Source: Paramecium sonneborni | Lineage: Eukaryota > Ciliophora > Oligohymenophorea > Peniculida > Parameciidae | DNA length: 64,000 nucleotides | Reading direction: 5' to 3' | Assembly (NCBI GenBank): GCA_905182985.1 | Contig: CAJJDN010000037.1 | Span: forward strand, 369,500 to 433,499 | Part shown: piece after piece, positions 1 to 12,136 of the stretch | Position numbering within the stretch: position 1 is the first letter of the stretch | How the letters are laid out: the number at the start of each line of letters is the position of its first letter | Notes under the pieces: generated by a model | What the model was told of the DNA's origin: nothing | The model's input: the letters and a program-made list of their open reading frames with translations, nothing else | Databases searched by the model: none | Program-made: the position numbers and the translations under genes

Positions 1-1
1 A

Positions 2-436
2 TTATAAGTTTTTGAAAAAGATTTTTCAACTCTAAAATCTATTAGACATAATATTGGAATATTAGATTATTTAGATTAATTGGAATGTTTAAAGAATGAT
101 TTGTTGAATATTATTGAGAAAGAATTGAAATGTGAATATGCAATACCATATGGAAAATCTATTCTCATTTAAGTTCTTAATTTCATTGCTTAAAAATATA
201 TGGAAATAGTTTAATAAGATACTTAATCAATTGAAAAACAGATGAAGAAATAGAAAAATCATATTATAATTTATAAAATGTACAAATAATGGAAAGAGTG
301 CATTTTGGATTTTAGTGAAATAATATTTGAGATAATAGAAAGTATTGATCATATAGGTCAACCTTAATTTGAAAGTAAACTAAAAAAGCAAATTGAAAAA
401 CTTAACTACAACTTCCTTGATAATTTTGATGATTGA
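2..436 (+). CDS. 3' end of an unrecognised gene (partial)
   Basis: The frame is open from the left edge to a TGA at 434-436 when TAA and TAG are read as glutamine, giving 144 residues. The visible part is hydrophilic, rich in Lys, Glu, Ile and Gln, and has heptad-like spacing that suggests a helical coiled-coil tail. No catalytic motif is visible and I do not recognise the family. The start lies outside the window. A second open stretch begins only 21 bases after the stop, which is normal spacing in this genome. Confidence 0.55.
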
Positions 437-457
437 TTATAAATTATATTTCTATAA

Positions 458-1015
458 ATGAATAGAAAAGATAAGTTATTAGAAGTATCAATATAAATTA
501 AAATATTTATAAATATAAATTAAATATTATGTTACAACTATTACCTAATAAATATGAGGAATAATAAAATAAATTCAATCAAATAGGAAATAAAAAATAA
601 ACATATTTTGTAATTCTTGAAAATAGAGTCTCTTCAATTAAATGAAAATATTTATCCATGCTCTGATTTCAAAAGATCATAATATTATAAGGATAATTCT
701 TTATAATGCATTTAAAAGGATATTAAATTTTAGAAGAATATCTATATGAATATATATATGGAGTTTGGTCTAATTTATAAGAAGAATCCTTTCATTAAAA
801 TTGATGAAAAGATTTCCTGTTATTTAAATCGAAATATATACCTTATAATGGGAATTTGAATGGCCTATTATAATTTATCTAAAAAACTTAAACAAAAATA
901 TTCAAATTAGTTTTTTCTAAAAATATATTATTAATTAATAATTTGTTTTAAGAGCATCATAGAAAATAATTTCCTAAATGATAAGTTATCAATTTTTATA
1001 ATATCATAATTATGA
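458..1015 (+). pseudogene. open reading frame interrupted by an in-frame TGA
   Basis: An ATG at 458 opens 133 codons to a TGA at 857-859. The same frame then continues at once with another ATG and 51 more codons to a TGA at 1013-1015. Both halves have protein-like composition (Lys, Asn, Ile, Tyr rich). No GT...AG pair of the usual 20-32 nt size removes the internal TGA. It may be a decayed gene, a short gene followed by noise, or chance openness in AT-rich DNA. No family was recognised. Confidence 0.3.
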
Positions 1016-1876
1016 TATAGCCTTTAATCTAATTTTATTGAAATATTCTTTGGCCTTCTTTTACTGATTCCATCTAAATTATAGAAATAGAAAAAATAGA
1101 AAAAATAGATGGTTGTTAAAAAAAAGGTTAAAATTTTTAGGATAGCATAGAAAAGTAGGTTGAAATTTTACATGAAACTATCTTAAATTGATCAAATCTA
1201 ATAAGATCAGAATTCTCTAATACAACTCTGAATAATACAGACCAAAAATTAGATATTTGAATTGAATGGATTAAAGAAAATCAACTTATTATGTGATAAA
1301 TTTTAACATTCAAAATATCGAATACTGATTAAATTACTACAAAGATAAAAATAATATAAAAGATTTAGAAAGGGTTAGAGGTAAAAAATATATTCTTAAA
1401 GATTAATTGATATTAATATGGCTAGACGTTTAAATAAAAAGTATAATAGAAATTAGGGGTTTGTAATTTTAATTGTTAGTTTTACTATTGCTATTTTTGA
1501 TGTTATTGAATTTAAGAGAGAGTATTAAAAAAGTTTGATTAACTTTCTTTTTGTCATTATGTTGTAATTTGTTATTCATATCATCAAAATTTTGGAATGT
1601 TAGATATTTTATTGATACTTTCACATTTTCAATTATGAGAGACATAGAATGCATTGTTTACTTTATTAATTTAAATTAATTAAAACCCACAATCTGAGTA
1701 TTAAATTCATAATTCTATAAAAAGCAAATCACATATTTTTGTTTATATGATGATCAAGTATTCCGACTTCGTAATTTATAGATGTCGACAATCTTCGCCA
1801 GTTCTGATCTATATATATTATTTTTGTTTTTGAATATATTCTTTAATTTTGGATAATAAAATTTGAAAAATAATAA
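1016..1876. other. gene-poor AT-rich stretch with fragmentary open frames
   Basis: No convincing gene is seen. On the plus strand, segments around 1195-1460 read like protein but are broken by TGA codons (for example near 1256 and 1325), which looks like decay. On the minus strand an ORF of 114 residues runs from an ATG at 1654 to a TGA at 1310-1312. Its first 60 residues look protein-like, but it has no recognisable domain and overlaps the plus-strand fragments. I could not choose between them. Confidence 0.35.
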
Positions 1877-2998
1877 ATGAATCCCAATGTTTTAGATCTC
1901 TTTGCTTAAATCAAAGCATTTTATCCCTGTAAATTATTTAATCTATTGTAGAGTAAAATTTAGAAGAATTTCATTAAAGATTCAAAGGAGATGATGAATT
2001 CAAAAAAATTGCTAGATAAATTAAACTTTAAAAGAGTCAATTAGATGGTTTAGATAAAGCTGCTTTGACCACTAAATTAAAAAAAATAATTAATGAGACT
2101 AAAACAGCACATAAAGATGCATTACTTTCTACTAAAAAATTTTAGATAGCTTCTTAAGAAAAAGAAAAAGGTAATTGTATAAATTTAATCAAAGTTTATA
2201 ATGAAAATTCAAAATTGAAAAATCAAATAAAAACATTAGATAATTTTAGAAATACTTAAACTAATCAATTAAATGAATATCAAGAAAAATATAGTAGTGT
2301 AGTTGAGGAAGAAAAATAAAAGAAAACAGAATTAGTAGAAGGATTTCAATAAGAAATAAAAGATATTTAAACTAAAATGGAAGAAGTTTCTAATGCTAAA
2401 CATAAAAGTTAGGCTGAGAATGAAGCATTAAAAGAAAAAATGAAAGAAATTTAAGAGCATGTTGAGAAAAGAGATAAAATATTTGATGAAGAATTAAAAA
2501 AACTAGGTAAATTTAAAATATTATTTATTAATAGAATCATAAAGAAAAGAAAGAGAAACAAAAATATTTGAATAAATTACAAACATCAGTTAATCTTTAG
2601 GCACAAGTGAAAATGCAGAAGATCAATTATAAAAAATTAAAGAAGAAGAAGCATTAGTAGATGCCCATTTGAATCCACATCTATAAAAAGCAGATGAATT
2701 CTAATAAATTATTGAAAAAACAAATTCACAATTTAATTTATACAAAAATGAAACAGAAAAAGTATTTTACAATCTTATTTGTAGCTTGCACAATAATGTA
2801 GAACATTCGAATAGAAATCCCAAGCTTGTTAAAGAAAATGTGAAAAGTCTGATATCTATATAGTTGAATAAGCGAAAGAAGTAATCAATTAATATATTTT
2901 ATTAGCATCAAACACTTTAAGCTTAATATAAACAAAAATAAGAGTAAGTAAATTCATTATTAACACTAAAGTAAACATTATAAAATGGTTTATTATGA
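1877..2998 (+). CDS. taxilin-like coiled-coil protein
   Basis: Five short introns (1929-1951, 2171-2194, 2507-2534, 2762-2784, 2881-2905; 23-28 nt) join exons into 332 residues ending at a TGA. The product is a long coiled coil. The middle matches the taxilin pattern FQ.EI.DIQ.KMEE followed by ENE.L..K. The C-terminal part, beginning CRTFEQKSQACQRKCEKSD, aligns with the taxilin region that ends in a leucine-rich coil. Taxilins of animals bind syntaxin family members and take part in intracellular vesicle traffic; that role is inferred here by family. The last two introns are needed to restore the taxilin-like frame, which supports the model. A generic coiled-coil protein is the alternative. 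Confidence 0.6.
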
Positions 2999-3438
2999 GT
3001 TATATTTAATGGAAAGTTTATTATAAATATTATTATTAATTACACCAATAATTTATCTTTTTTTGCATATCTATTGAAAGACAATAAACATCTACGCAAT
3101 TAAATTTAAAAGTAATATAAAGGTTACAGTTTAGAATAATAAAAAAGAACAATTTTTTGAAATTTTCTCATATTTATTAAATCCTAATAGATGAGAAAGT
3201 GAATATCTATCTTATTTGTTGAATATCTATAAAAATATAATTTTTTTGAAATAAATTGATTAAATATTAATTATGAATAAGATTTTCCAATAATTCTAGA
3301 TACTTAAGTCTTTTAAAGAGTTTATAGAATTGAGGAGTATATAATGAATCATAAAAAATTATATTAATAAAATTGAGAAAAAGATTGGTCAATAAAGATT
3401 TATAATTAATAATTATTACTTTTTAAAAATATTAATAA
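2999..3438. other. AT-rich intergenic region between convergent genes
   Basis: About 440 bases between the taxilin-like stop and the kinase stop. Only very short open frames are present, such as a 24-codon ORF near 3273. No tRNA, repeat array or recognisable terminator is seen. Confidence 0.5.
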
Positions 3439-4426
3439 TCATAGTTTAGTCCAATCATATATATTATCATTTGGATATTTCATTTTTATATAAAGATCTT
3501 TCAATAATTTTTTTAACCAAACATAATCAGGTCTTTCTTCAAATTTTAGACTTTTACAATAATTGAAATATATTGAAAATTCTTCAGGCAGTCCTTCACA
3601 TAATTTATCAATAGAAGTAGCAATTTTAGATTCTGCAATTTTTTCATACTTATCCTTTTTGTTATCTGTTTTTAAACCTTACCAAGGTAATTAACCATTT
3701 AAAAAATAAACTAAAACATATCCTATAGCTTCTAAATCATCTCTTCTACTTTACTCAACTCCTAAATGAGTATTAACACTAGCATATCTAGCTGTTCCAG
3801 TCAAACTTTTACCCTCTCTAAAAGGAATGTGAAGATCTTGAATATAAATAAATGGAAAATACTAGTTCTTTAATCTCTATACTTTTTAGATAGACCAAAG
3901 TCTATAATATAAATGATATCACTCTTTTAAGCTAATCCAATTAGAAAATTGTCAGGTTTAATATCTCTATGAATTAAATTTTTGCTATGAATAAATTCAA
4001 TTCTCGAAAGCATCTATTAAGCAATCATAAGGACAGTTTTAAGTGAAAAATGTCTTTTGCATTAATTAAATAAATCTTCTAAGTTGGGACCAAGCAGTTC
4101 CATCACTAAAATATTATATTCTCCTTCACTTCCAACCCAATAAGCTGAGGGTATTCCCACTAATAATATTTAAATGAATTTACTTCCACCCTACAATACT
4201 TTATAGATTTTGCCTTCAAATATTAATTATGGATGTTTATTAGCTATAGCTTCCTAGATTAATAAATATTCTCATACTAACTTAATAGCAACATCTTGTC
4301 CAGTTTATTTGTTAGTTCCTTGATTATTATTAGTAATGTAATAATACCTAAAAAGATTTAACCAAAAGAACCACTTCCAATTTTTTTATCAAAAGAGAAT
4401 CCAAATTTATTTAGTCCAACTTACAT
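3439..4426 (-). CDS. casein kinase 1-like serine/threonine kinase
   Basis: Three introns of 29, 24 and 26 nt join 302 residues that consist almost entirely of a kinase domain. Visible in order are the glycine loop IGSGSFGQ, the VAIK lysine, the catalytic loop HRDIKPDNF, the [10 protein letters not shown] segment, and the CK1 signature LTGTARYAS followed by [14 protein letters not shown] and LPWQGL. The SxN/ARYAS form in place of APE is diagnostic of the CK1 family. The middle intron removes an otherwise in-frame TGA just after the catalytic lysine. The ATG at 4426 is the first in frame after an upstream TGA. The gene begins 42 bases downstream of the ABCE1 stop on the same strand. CK1 enzymes are cytosolic or nuclear kinases of wide substrate range, and the specific role here is unknown. 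Confidence 0.93.
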
Positions 4427-4468
4427 TTAAGAATATAATTATAATTGATTTAAATTTAATAACAATTT

Positions 4469-6322
4469 TCATTCATCTAAACAGAAATAGTTACCACTTT
4501 ATTTCTATTCTCTATCTAAGAGTGAATCCATTTTATTGATTCTAGGTCTAAAGTTTGTAGGATCTTAAAAGAATATATAAAATATATATATATACCTCTT
4601 CTAAATGTGATATTAAGTACATTTAAGAATTTATTCATTCCTGATAATAAATCTTCTGGAGCATTAGCAACACAGGCTTTTCCTGGGACTCCATCATAAA
4701 CAACAACTCTTGAGAAATATGTATAATGATTACTTATCTGCTAAATAAGTAGCCATAATAAAATCATGTTCGACAACAAATCCTGCTCTTTTAGTATTCA
4801 TGATGTATCTTTTAATTAATTTAGATGTAGCAACTCTTTATTCTGCATCTAAATAAGCTGATGGTTCATCTAATAAATAGACTTCAGCTGGTTTTCCTAA
4901 AGCAAGAATTAATGCAACTCTTTATAATTCTCCTCCTGATAACTTCTTTACTTCATTATCTTCTAAATCTTCAATCCTTAATGGTTTATAAACATCAGTT
5001 TAAAATTATGGATTTCTATGACTATCCTATAATTTAACTCTAAATAATTCTTAAACAGTTCCATCAAATGTAGGTGCAATCATTTATGGTTTATAACTTA
5101 CACTTAATTTTGGAATATCAACAGCATCTTTATCTTTTCCTGCTAACATCTTTATAAATGTAGTTTTTCCTGTACCATTTTCTCCTAATAAAACAACAAT
5201 TTCTGAATTATTAAAACCTCCTGCTTTTATTTACAATGAAAATTCCCCTTATACTTTTTTCATATCAGGATATTAATAATTTTTCTTTTATTTTTGATTT
5301 TCTAACATATCTAAATTATCCGAAATCTTAAAATTTAATTCATAATCTCTAAATCTCATATTCTCTGTTGGTACAAATCCAGCTAAAAAGATATTAATAC
5401 CTTCTCTTACTGAAAAAGGCATAGTAACTATTCCATAAGCTGTTTGTTCACCATATAAACAACATATAAAATCTGATAGATAATCTAAAATAGATAAATC
5501 ATGTTCCACTACAATTAAATAATTATTATCTCTCACTTAATTTCTAATAATTCTTGATGCTACTACTCTCTACTTTATATCTAAATAAGATGTTGGTTCA
5601 TCAAGCATTAAACAATCACTTTCTGATATGCATGCCATCAATATAGCAAATCTTTATAATTCACCTCCAGATAACATTCCTATTTCTCTATCTAATAAAT
5701 GATTTAATTCCAAGTCTTTTAATAATTAATCTGCTCTATTCAATTTATCTTTATTCTTTATTACTTCACCAACTTTTCCTTTTACTGCCTTACCAATTGA
5801 ATCGACATATTAAGGTTTAATCACTGCTTTAACCTTTCCTTCAAATACTTTTTATAAATAACTTTATAATTCACTTCCTCTAAAGTATTTTAAAATCTAT
5901 TCAACTGAAGGCGGCTCTTTATATAATCCCAAATTTGGTTGCACCTTACCACTTAGAATTTATAATGCTGTTGATTTCCCTATACCATTTGTTCCAACCA
6001 ATCCTAATACTTAACCTGGTCTAGGTGTAGGTAATCTATGTAATTTGAAAGAATTTGCTCCATATTAATGAGTCAATTCTCTTGATAAATCTTTTGGTAA
6101 GTTTATAATCATAATTGCTTTAAATGGACATTTCTTAACACATATTGCACATCCAATGCATAATGGTTCATTTATTGTACATAGTTTACTTTACTTTGTA
6201 ACCTCAATACACAGTTTCTCACTCTTATTTATTGGACAATTCTTCTTGCATTCCAAAGCACAACGCTATGGTTTACATCTATCTTTATTGATGATAGCAA
6301 TTCTTAATTTTGATTCCTCCAT
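4469..6322 (-). CDS. RLI1: ABCE1/Rli1 ribosome-recycling ATPase
   Basis: Two introns (25 and 32 nt) leave 598 residues, the usual length for the family. The N-terminus carries the two Fe-S cluster cysteine sets ([15 protein letters not shown] and [12 protein letters not shown]). Two ABC cassettes follow: Walker [10 protein letters not shown] with signature LSGGELQR and Walker [12 protein letters not shown], then Walker [10 protein letters not shown] with signature LSGGELQR and [10 protein letters not shown]. The C-terminal hinge [14 protein letters not shown] is also conserved. The protein splits terminating ribosomes into subunits in the cytosol and is essential in eukaryotes. Function is highly certain. 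The start MEES is the natural N-terminus. A divergent small ORF begins 50 bases upstream. Confidence 0.98.
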
Positions 6323-6372
6323 TAATTAAATTCTTTAATTAATTTATATTTCCTTATTAATATATTTTCTTT

Positions 6373-7060
6373 ATGCTTAGATTTATTTCAAATTTAACAT
6401 CATCTAAAACTTATTCTTTTTATTATCTTATCTTTTAATATCTAAATATTCCTTCCTTTGTAGAATTTCCTTTTTAGTTTCAAACCCAAACAATAACAAA
6501 AATTTTACAGATCTTCTTTATCAAATCATACTCTCATATTAAGCTATTATATATTATTTATTTAACACCTTTATCAATCAAATATAATATTATTATCAAC
6601 ACTCATCTTAAATTTATATATCCATATACTTATGACTTATCAATTATTTTTGAGAATGTTAATAAAATTAGTTAAAAAGAATTTAAATTCACTTTAGTGC
6701 ATCAACTATATATTTAAATTTGTTCAATCATTTAGAAACTTTTATTAAAACTTGAGAACTGGAACCAATACTCAAATATTAAAATATTAGCATTTTTTAC
6801 TTAAAATCACTCTCTAAATAATCTTTAGGTCTTTTTTTACAATAACCCTCTTCTTAAAGCGAATAAGAGCCTTATACAAATACAGGGAATAATAACTAAA
6901 TTAACGTAAAAAAATTAAAAGCTATGAAAATATCTTAAGATATAAAATTTCATAAATAGCCGTAGAATCTCAATTTAAATTGTAGTTAAATAATACACAA
7001 AGGTTTTGGGTTTAAAATATTATAGAGTAAGAATTTTAATGTTGCAAATAATCATTTTGA
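6373..7060 (+). CDS. hypothetical protein, one long intron proposed
   Basis: An ATG at 6373 opens about 180 codons without TGA. A GTAA...AAG intron of 34 nt (about 6906-6939) then skips a TGA and continues to a TGA at 7058-7060, giving 217 residues. The sequence is rich in Ile, Leu, Phe and Asn, with local segments that look genuinely coding around 6830-6890 and 6960-7030. No domain is recognised. The intron is at the upper size limit for this genome, so the 3' end is uncertain. The gene is divergent from ABCE1 and lies upstream of the V-ATPase gene. Chance openness is possible. Confidence 0.4.
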
Positions 7061-7226
7061 TTATATAATATGATCTTAAGATCCTAATATTGAATGTAAA
7101 CTTGAAAGAATTTGAATGAAAAATCTAGTAGCAACTATTTAAATAAAAAGATTGTAATGATCATAGTTTTATAAATAATTTATTTATGCTTCTTGAATTA
7201 ACATAAATATTATTTATATCTTATTG

Positions 7227-10077
7227 ATGAGTTTCTTTAGATCAGAGACAATGGCTTATTATTAGATAATAGTACCTAAAGAGAGTGCATGGGAAGTGTT
7301 TAATCAGATGGGAAAATTGAGCATGGTAGAGAATGAAAAATTTATTTAAGGTCTAAGTTGTAGACATGTCACCAGATGAGCCTCATGTGAATAGACCTTT
7401 TTATTAATACATAAGGAGAGCTGATGAAGTGATTAGTAAATTAAACGTACTGGAAACTGAGATGTTGAAGTACAAAATAAAGAATCTAAAATGCTCTGAT
7501 TATTAATAATTCTTAGAAAGAATGTCCTTATATACAAAGGATATAAACTAAAGTGAGGATAAATGGTTTGATCTTATTGAAAGTACTTTGGATGAAAAAT
7601 ATAGTAATTTATTATCATTATCTTAAAGCCCAATTGATAGAACAGATTCAAAATTTAGAGTAAATATCTGTTCGTAAAAACACTTTATTTGAACATAAAG
7701 CAGTTTTATTAAAATCAAAGGAAGTGTTAGGTCCAACTTATTTCACAAAAGGAAGAAATGTGGCTATCAATCCACAAATAGGTGGTATTCCTGATTAACA
7801 AAAAGTAGTACAACCATGTATAAATTGTATGTTATAATGATTATAGTGTACAATCTAAATTATTTGGTGGGTGTTGTTGATAGACTAGAAGCCAATCGTT
7901 TTAAAAGAATGGTATTTAGAGCTTCAAAAGGAAATGCTTGGATTGTGTTGTCTGATATAGAATATTCAAGAATTGATGCCTCACTAGAATCAGGGAACTT
8001 GGATTCTGATAAGTCAGCATCAAAGAATTTGGAAAAATAAAGAACAGTCTTTTTGATTGTTTATACTGGAGGTGGATAAGATTTCTTAAGGGCCAAACTC
8101 AATAAAATTTGTGATTCCTTTAATTGTGCCAAATTTGTACTTCCAGAAGAGCCTTAACTGTTAGTTTAAAAGACTTTGGAACTAGATCGTTCTTTAGATG
8201 AATGCGATAATGTATCATGAAATTTAACTTTTAGTTATTGAGATTGACTGCTGGTAAAATTAAAGAATTATTATTGGAATATGCTTAGATTTAACCATAA
8301 TTGAAAATATCATTATTAGAAATGAGTAAGCTTTTGATGGTCAAAGAAAAAGCGTTATATACAAATTTAAATTATCTTTATTAAAAAGAAAGAATATATA
8401 TTGGGTTCTTTTGGGCACCTAAACATTTTGAAGGGGAATTACATCATATGTTACACCAATTGAGTGTTTAATAAAGTAATGTTTCAGTGGGATAAATAAT
8501 TGAGTTGGAACCACCTGAAAAGGTACTTACACCAACCTATTTTAAAATAAATGAATTCAACTATGTATTTTAAGAAATTGTTAATACTTATGGAATACCA
8601 AGATATAAGGAAGTAAATCCTGGAATGTTTGCTGTAATGTTTTTCCCATTCATGTTTGGTATAATGTTTGGAGATATAGCCCATGGTGGTGTTTTATTTG
8701 TGTTATCATTTTTATTAGTAAAAAATGCTGATAGTTTAAGAAAATTACCTGATTTTGCTGGTTTAATATAAGTTAGATACTTATTTTTATTAATGGGGTT
8801 ATGTGCTTTGTATTGTGGTTTAATATATAATGATTTCATGTCTTTAACTTGGAATCTATTTGGAAGTTGTTTTGAAAATGTAGAAAATTCAGAAGAGACT
8901 GTATATATAAAAGGATGTACTTATCCAATTGGATTTGATCCAAAATGGTTTATAGCAAGTAATGAATTGAATTTCTTTAATTCTTTTAAGATGAAGTTTG
9001 CAATAATTTATGGAGTATCTTAAATGATTTTTGGTATTTTATTAAAAGGAGTGAATACTATTTATTTTAAAGATTATTTATCATTTGTATGTGAGTTCTT
9101 ACCATAAATGATATTTATGTGTATTACATTTGGTTATATGGCAATAATGATTATATTAAAATGGGGATAGAGTTGGGAAGGAAGAACAGATTAAGCTCCA
9201 TCAATAATTAATTCAATGATCAATATACCATTATAAGGAGGATCTACAGATGGAAAACCATTATTTCATTTGGAAACATAAGAATCACTTTAATAATCAA
9301 TTTTATTTTGGTCATTTTTATGCATTCCATGGATGTTGATTCCAAAACCAATAATCGAAGTTATTCAACACTATACTGGAAAAAAGCATGAAAATAAACC
9401 ATCAAAGGCCCTTGAACCCAAGGATGAAAGTAAAGAAGCTTTATTACCAATGTAATAGAGTTCAAAATCAATTAATTAAAGTGCATTAGCAGAAGAATTA
9501 AGAATGTAATTAATTCAAAAAGAAAAAGAGAAGGAAATAAGAAGGAAATAATTAGAAGAATAAAGATTAAAGGAATAAGCAGGTGATGATGTTAAACCAT
9601 AAGATTAACCTTAATAATTATTACCAAAATAATAAGAATAAAGTGGAGGACATGGACATGGACATGGCCATGAAGAATTTGATATTGGAGAACTTGCAGT
9701 TCATTAAATTATTGAAACAATTGAATTTGTTCTTGGATCTATTAGTAATACTGCTTCTTACTTACGTTTATGGGCCTTATCTTTAGCTCATGGATAATTG
9801 GCCAAAGTATTTTTCGAAAAATGTATTGGTGCAGGAATTATTGATGGAAATGTTATCATTTTAGTAATAGGTTGGCCCATATTTCTACATTGCACTATCG
9901 GAGGTATTTCTATTCTTTATTTTAGTTCTAATGTGTATGGATCTTATGGAATGCTTCTTACATGCTTTAAGATTGCAATGGGTAGAATTCTAAAGCAAAT
10001 TCTATAAAGCTGATGGTATTAAGTTTATGCCATTTTCATTCAAGGAAGTTCTAACTAACTAGCCTAAAGATTAATGA
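7227..10077 (+). CDS. V-type H+-ATPase subunit a (V0 sector)
   Basis: Five introns (7326-7350, 7604-7628, 7818-7846, 8212-8234, 9904-9925; 22-29 nt) give 908 residues. The N-terminal cytosolic half and the C-terminal multi-pass membrane half are both present. Landmarks are NPGMFAVMFFPFMFGIMFGD, the LRLWALSLAH helix bearing the arginine essential for proton flow, and the ending FLHALRLQWVEFQSKFY. The last intron of only 22 nt is required to reach that conserved tail. A long hydrophilic insertion (about 9390-9680) rich in Lys, Glu and Gln ends in a run HGHGHGHEE before the penultimate membrane helices. Subunit a forms the proton half-channels and targets the pump to particular organelles. Paramecium is known to carry many a-subunit genes, so this is one paralogue. 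Confidence 0.96.
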
Positions 10078-10146
10078 ATTATTCATGAACATTTATATAT
10101 CATACAACATTCTATAAAATTGTTAAATAAATAGATTTATATACAC

Positions 10147-12114
10147 TCATGTAGTGAAAACTCCTTTCTTTTCCAATCTCTTATTTCTCTTTTTCAATTT
10201 AAATCCATGTTTCAATTTCCATACCTTCTTACCACTTATAGGTCTTAATCTGGAGGAATCTACCAATTCTGGATCTTCTTCATCTTAATTTATTGTAACA
10301 TATTAGTTCTCAGGTTTCTTTGCCTTTTCTTTCTCTTCCTATTCAGGTAACATATTATTATTCATTTCCTCATTCAATAATCTTCTTTTCTTTATTAATT
10401 TATCATGATTCTAATCATGAACTCTCACTAGAACTCTAACTTTAGATTAATCTCCTTGCATCTTCCTCTGCTTCTTTATGAATTCTGGTAACAAATATTC
10501 AGGCACAGGTCCTATATTATTTTGATATTTCTATACCTTAAGGTAATTATATTGACGATCTATTTAACTTTTTCTTTAATTATACTATTTAATCTTATAA
10601 TAATTCTTTCTCTTTCTAATTTTATTAAAAATATTCTCCTAAATCTGGCGATTTTAGCATCTTCTTTTTAAAATCTATCTACTCTGCCATCTTAACTTAA
10701 TATTTAGATATATTCTTTGTTGTATCCTCAATACGATATCGAAATGCTTCTATTTCATTTTATTTTATTGGATATTCTTTACAATTAATATTATTATATT
10801 CTTTATTTACAAATTACATTACTGTTTCAACATTCTACTCATTATTAGATGCAATACAAACTGTATTTGATACAGATTTTAATATTTGATCTGGTAATTC
10901 ATTTGGTAATAAATTATATAAAATAATATTATCTAATTTTTTTAATGTATAAGGTTATTTTGATTTTTTCTCTGCTTACTTTGTTCTTTCAAAAAATTCA
11001 TTCTCTAGGTCTAAAAACACATTTGCAGTAGCAATAAGTATTTAAATTACACCAGTATTGAAAGTTGATAAAGTATAATATTTAAGTGTCTTTGGGTTTT
11101 CATGATTATAAATTTAAAATCTTTCAATATTACATCTTTAAAATAGTAATTGTAAATAATAAATCTCGAATAAATTTTAAACTATAATAAGTGTTTTACC
11201 TTAGATAAGGTTTAGTTTCAGAGTGATATAAACAACAATTTGTTATTAAGTTAAGTCTGAATAGAAATAATAAAAAAGATTTGGTAATTCACATTTAGTT
11301 TGTTGAATGGTTTAATCTTATTATTCCTATTCTTCTTAATCTTCTTCAATTTTGGCTACTGTAATAGGTTTTCCAAGCATAACTTCAATTAATTTTTCAT
11401 CTCCGACATATATAGTAAATTGATTTTTAGAAATCCATTTAGAAACTGTTTCTAATTAGTTTTATCCTCCATAAAGTGTTGCTAAATTGCAATCATCAAA
11501 TAAGGCAAATTAGAAACATTTATTATCAACCTTTCCACTAGCTTTTAATTTACTAACAGAATAATAGGTGGCAAATAAGATTGATGGTTATGTCACAGGA
11601 GGTAAGACGATGTTATATTAATCATCTAATATTTTAGTATAAAATATAATACTTTTTGCATTTAGAGGAAATTGTGAATTAATATCAAGTAAAGCAATTT
11701 CTTATGAATAATTTTAGAGTAATTTTTCTATGAAATTTTTGCAATATGTTGATTGTTCTCTGCTAGCAGAAGTGATAAGGAGATAATATCCATTCTATAA
11801 TAAGTTTGATAAATTCTTACATCTTCATCTGGAGTAAAATGATCTAGAGATTTTAAAAATTAATCCAAAATAATTAATAGACAGGAGGTAGTCCTTCCAC
11901 TTTATTTAGGAGCTTCAATGCATGTTAAATGTTTTTTATGTTGAATGATCTAATAATATGCTATTGAAAATACTTAGAGTAAATTATTCATAATAAAAGT
12001 TGGATGTTTGATGATAGCAAACTCTCTTTTGAGTTGTGAGAGTAAGGGCGATGTAATTTGATGCAACTTGAAGAATTATTGTATGGTTAGTTCTTGATCA
12101 ATATATTACTCCAT
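10147..12114 (-). CDS. DBP9/DDX56-like RNA helicase with degenerate motifs
   Basis: Introns of 26 nt near the 5' end and 25 nt near the 3' end leave 638 residues. The C-terminal half resembles DDX56/Dbp9, the nucleolar DEAD-box helicases of 60S ribosome assembly: EAFRYRIEDTTKN corresponds to the conserved F.YR.ED segment, followed by PVPEYLLP and a basic tail KLKHGFKLKKRNKRL. The RecA-like core is strongly altered. Motif I reads APKQSGRTTS with arginine in place of the catalytic lysine, no DEAD box is visible, and the HRxGRxxR motif VI is missing. GKTLIIVQN and ILIATAN correspond to motifs IV and V. It is probably a non-catalytic relative acting as an assembly factor, which is inference. The start MEQY lies 22 bases from the aquaporin stop. 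Confidence 0.65.
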
Positions 12115-12136
12115 AATTAAATTTATAATATATGTC

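Noticed and set aside
11190..11212. 18-nt GT...AG intron in the helicase gene
   Set aside because: Removing it would delete GKTLIIVQN, which matches a conserved motif, and change the good downstream frame.
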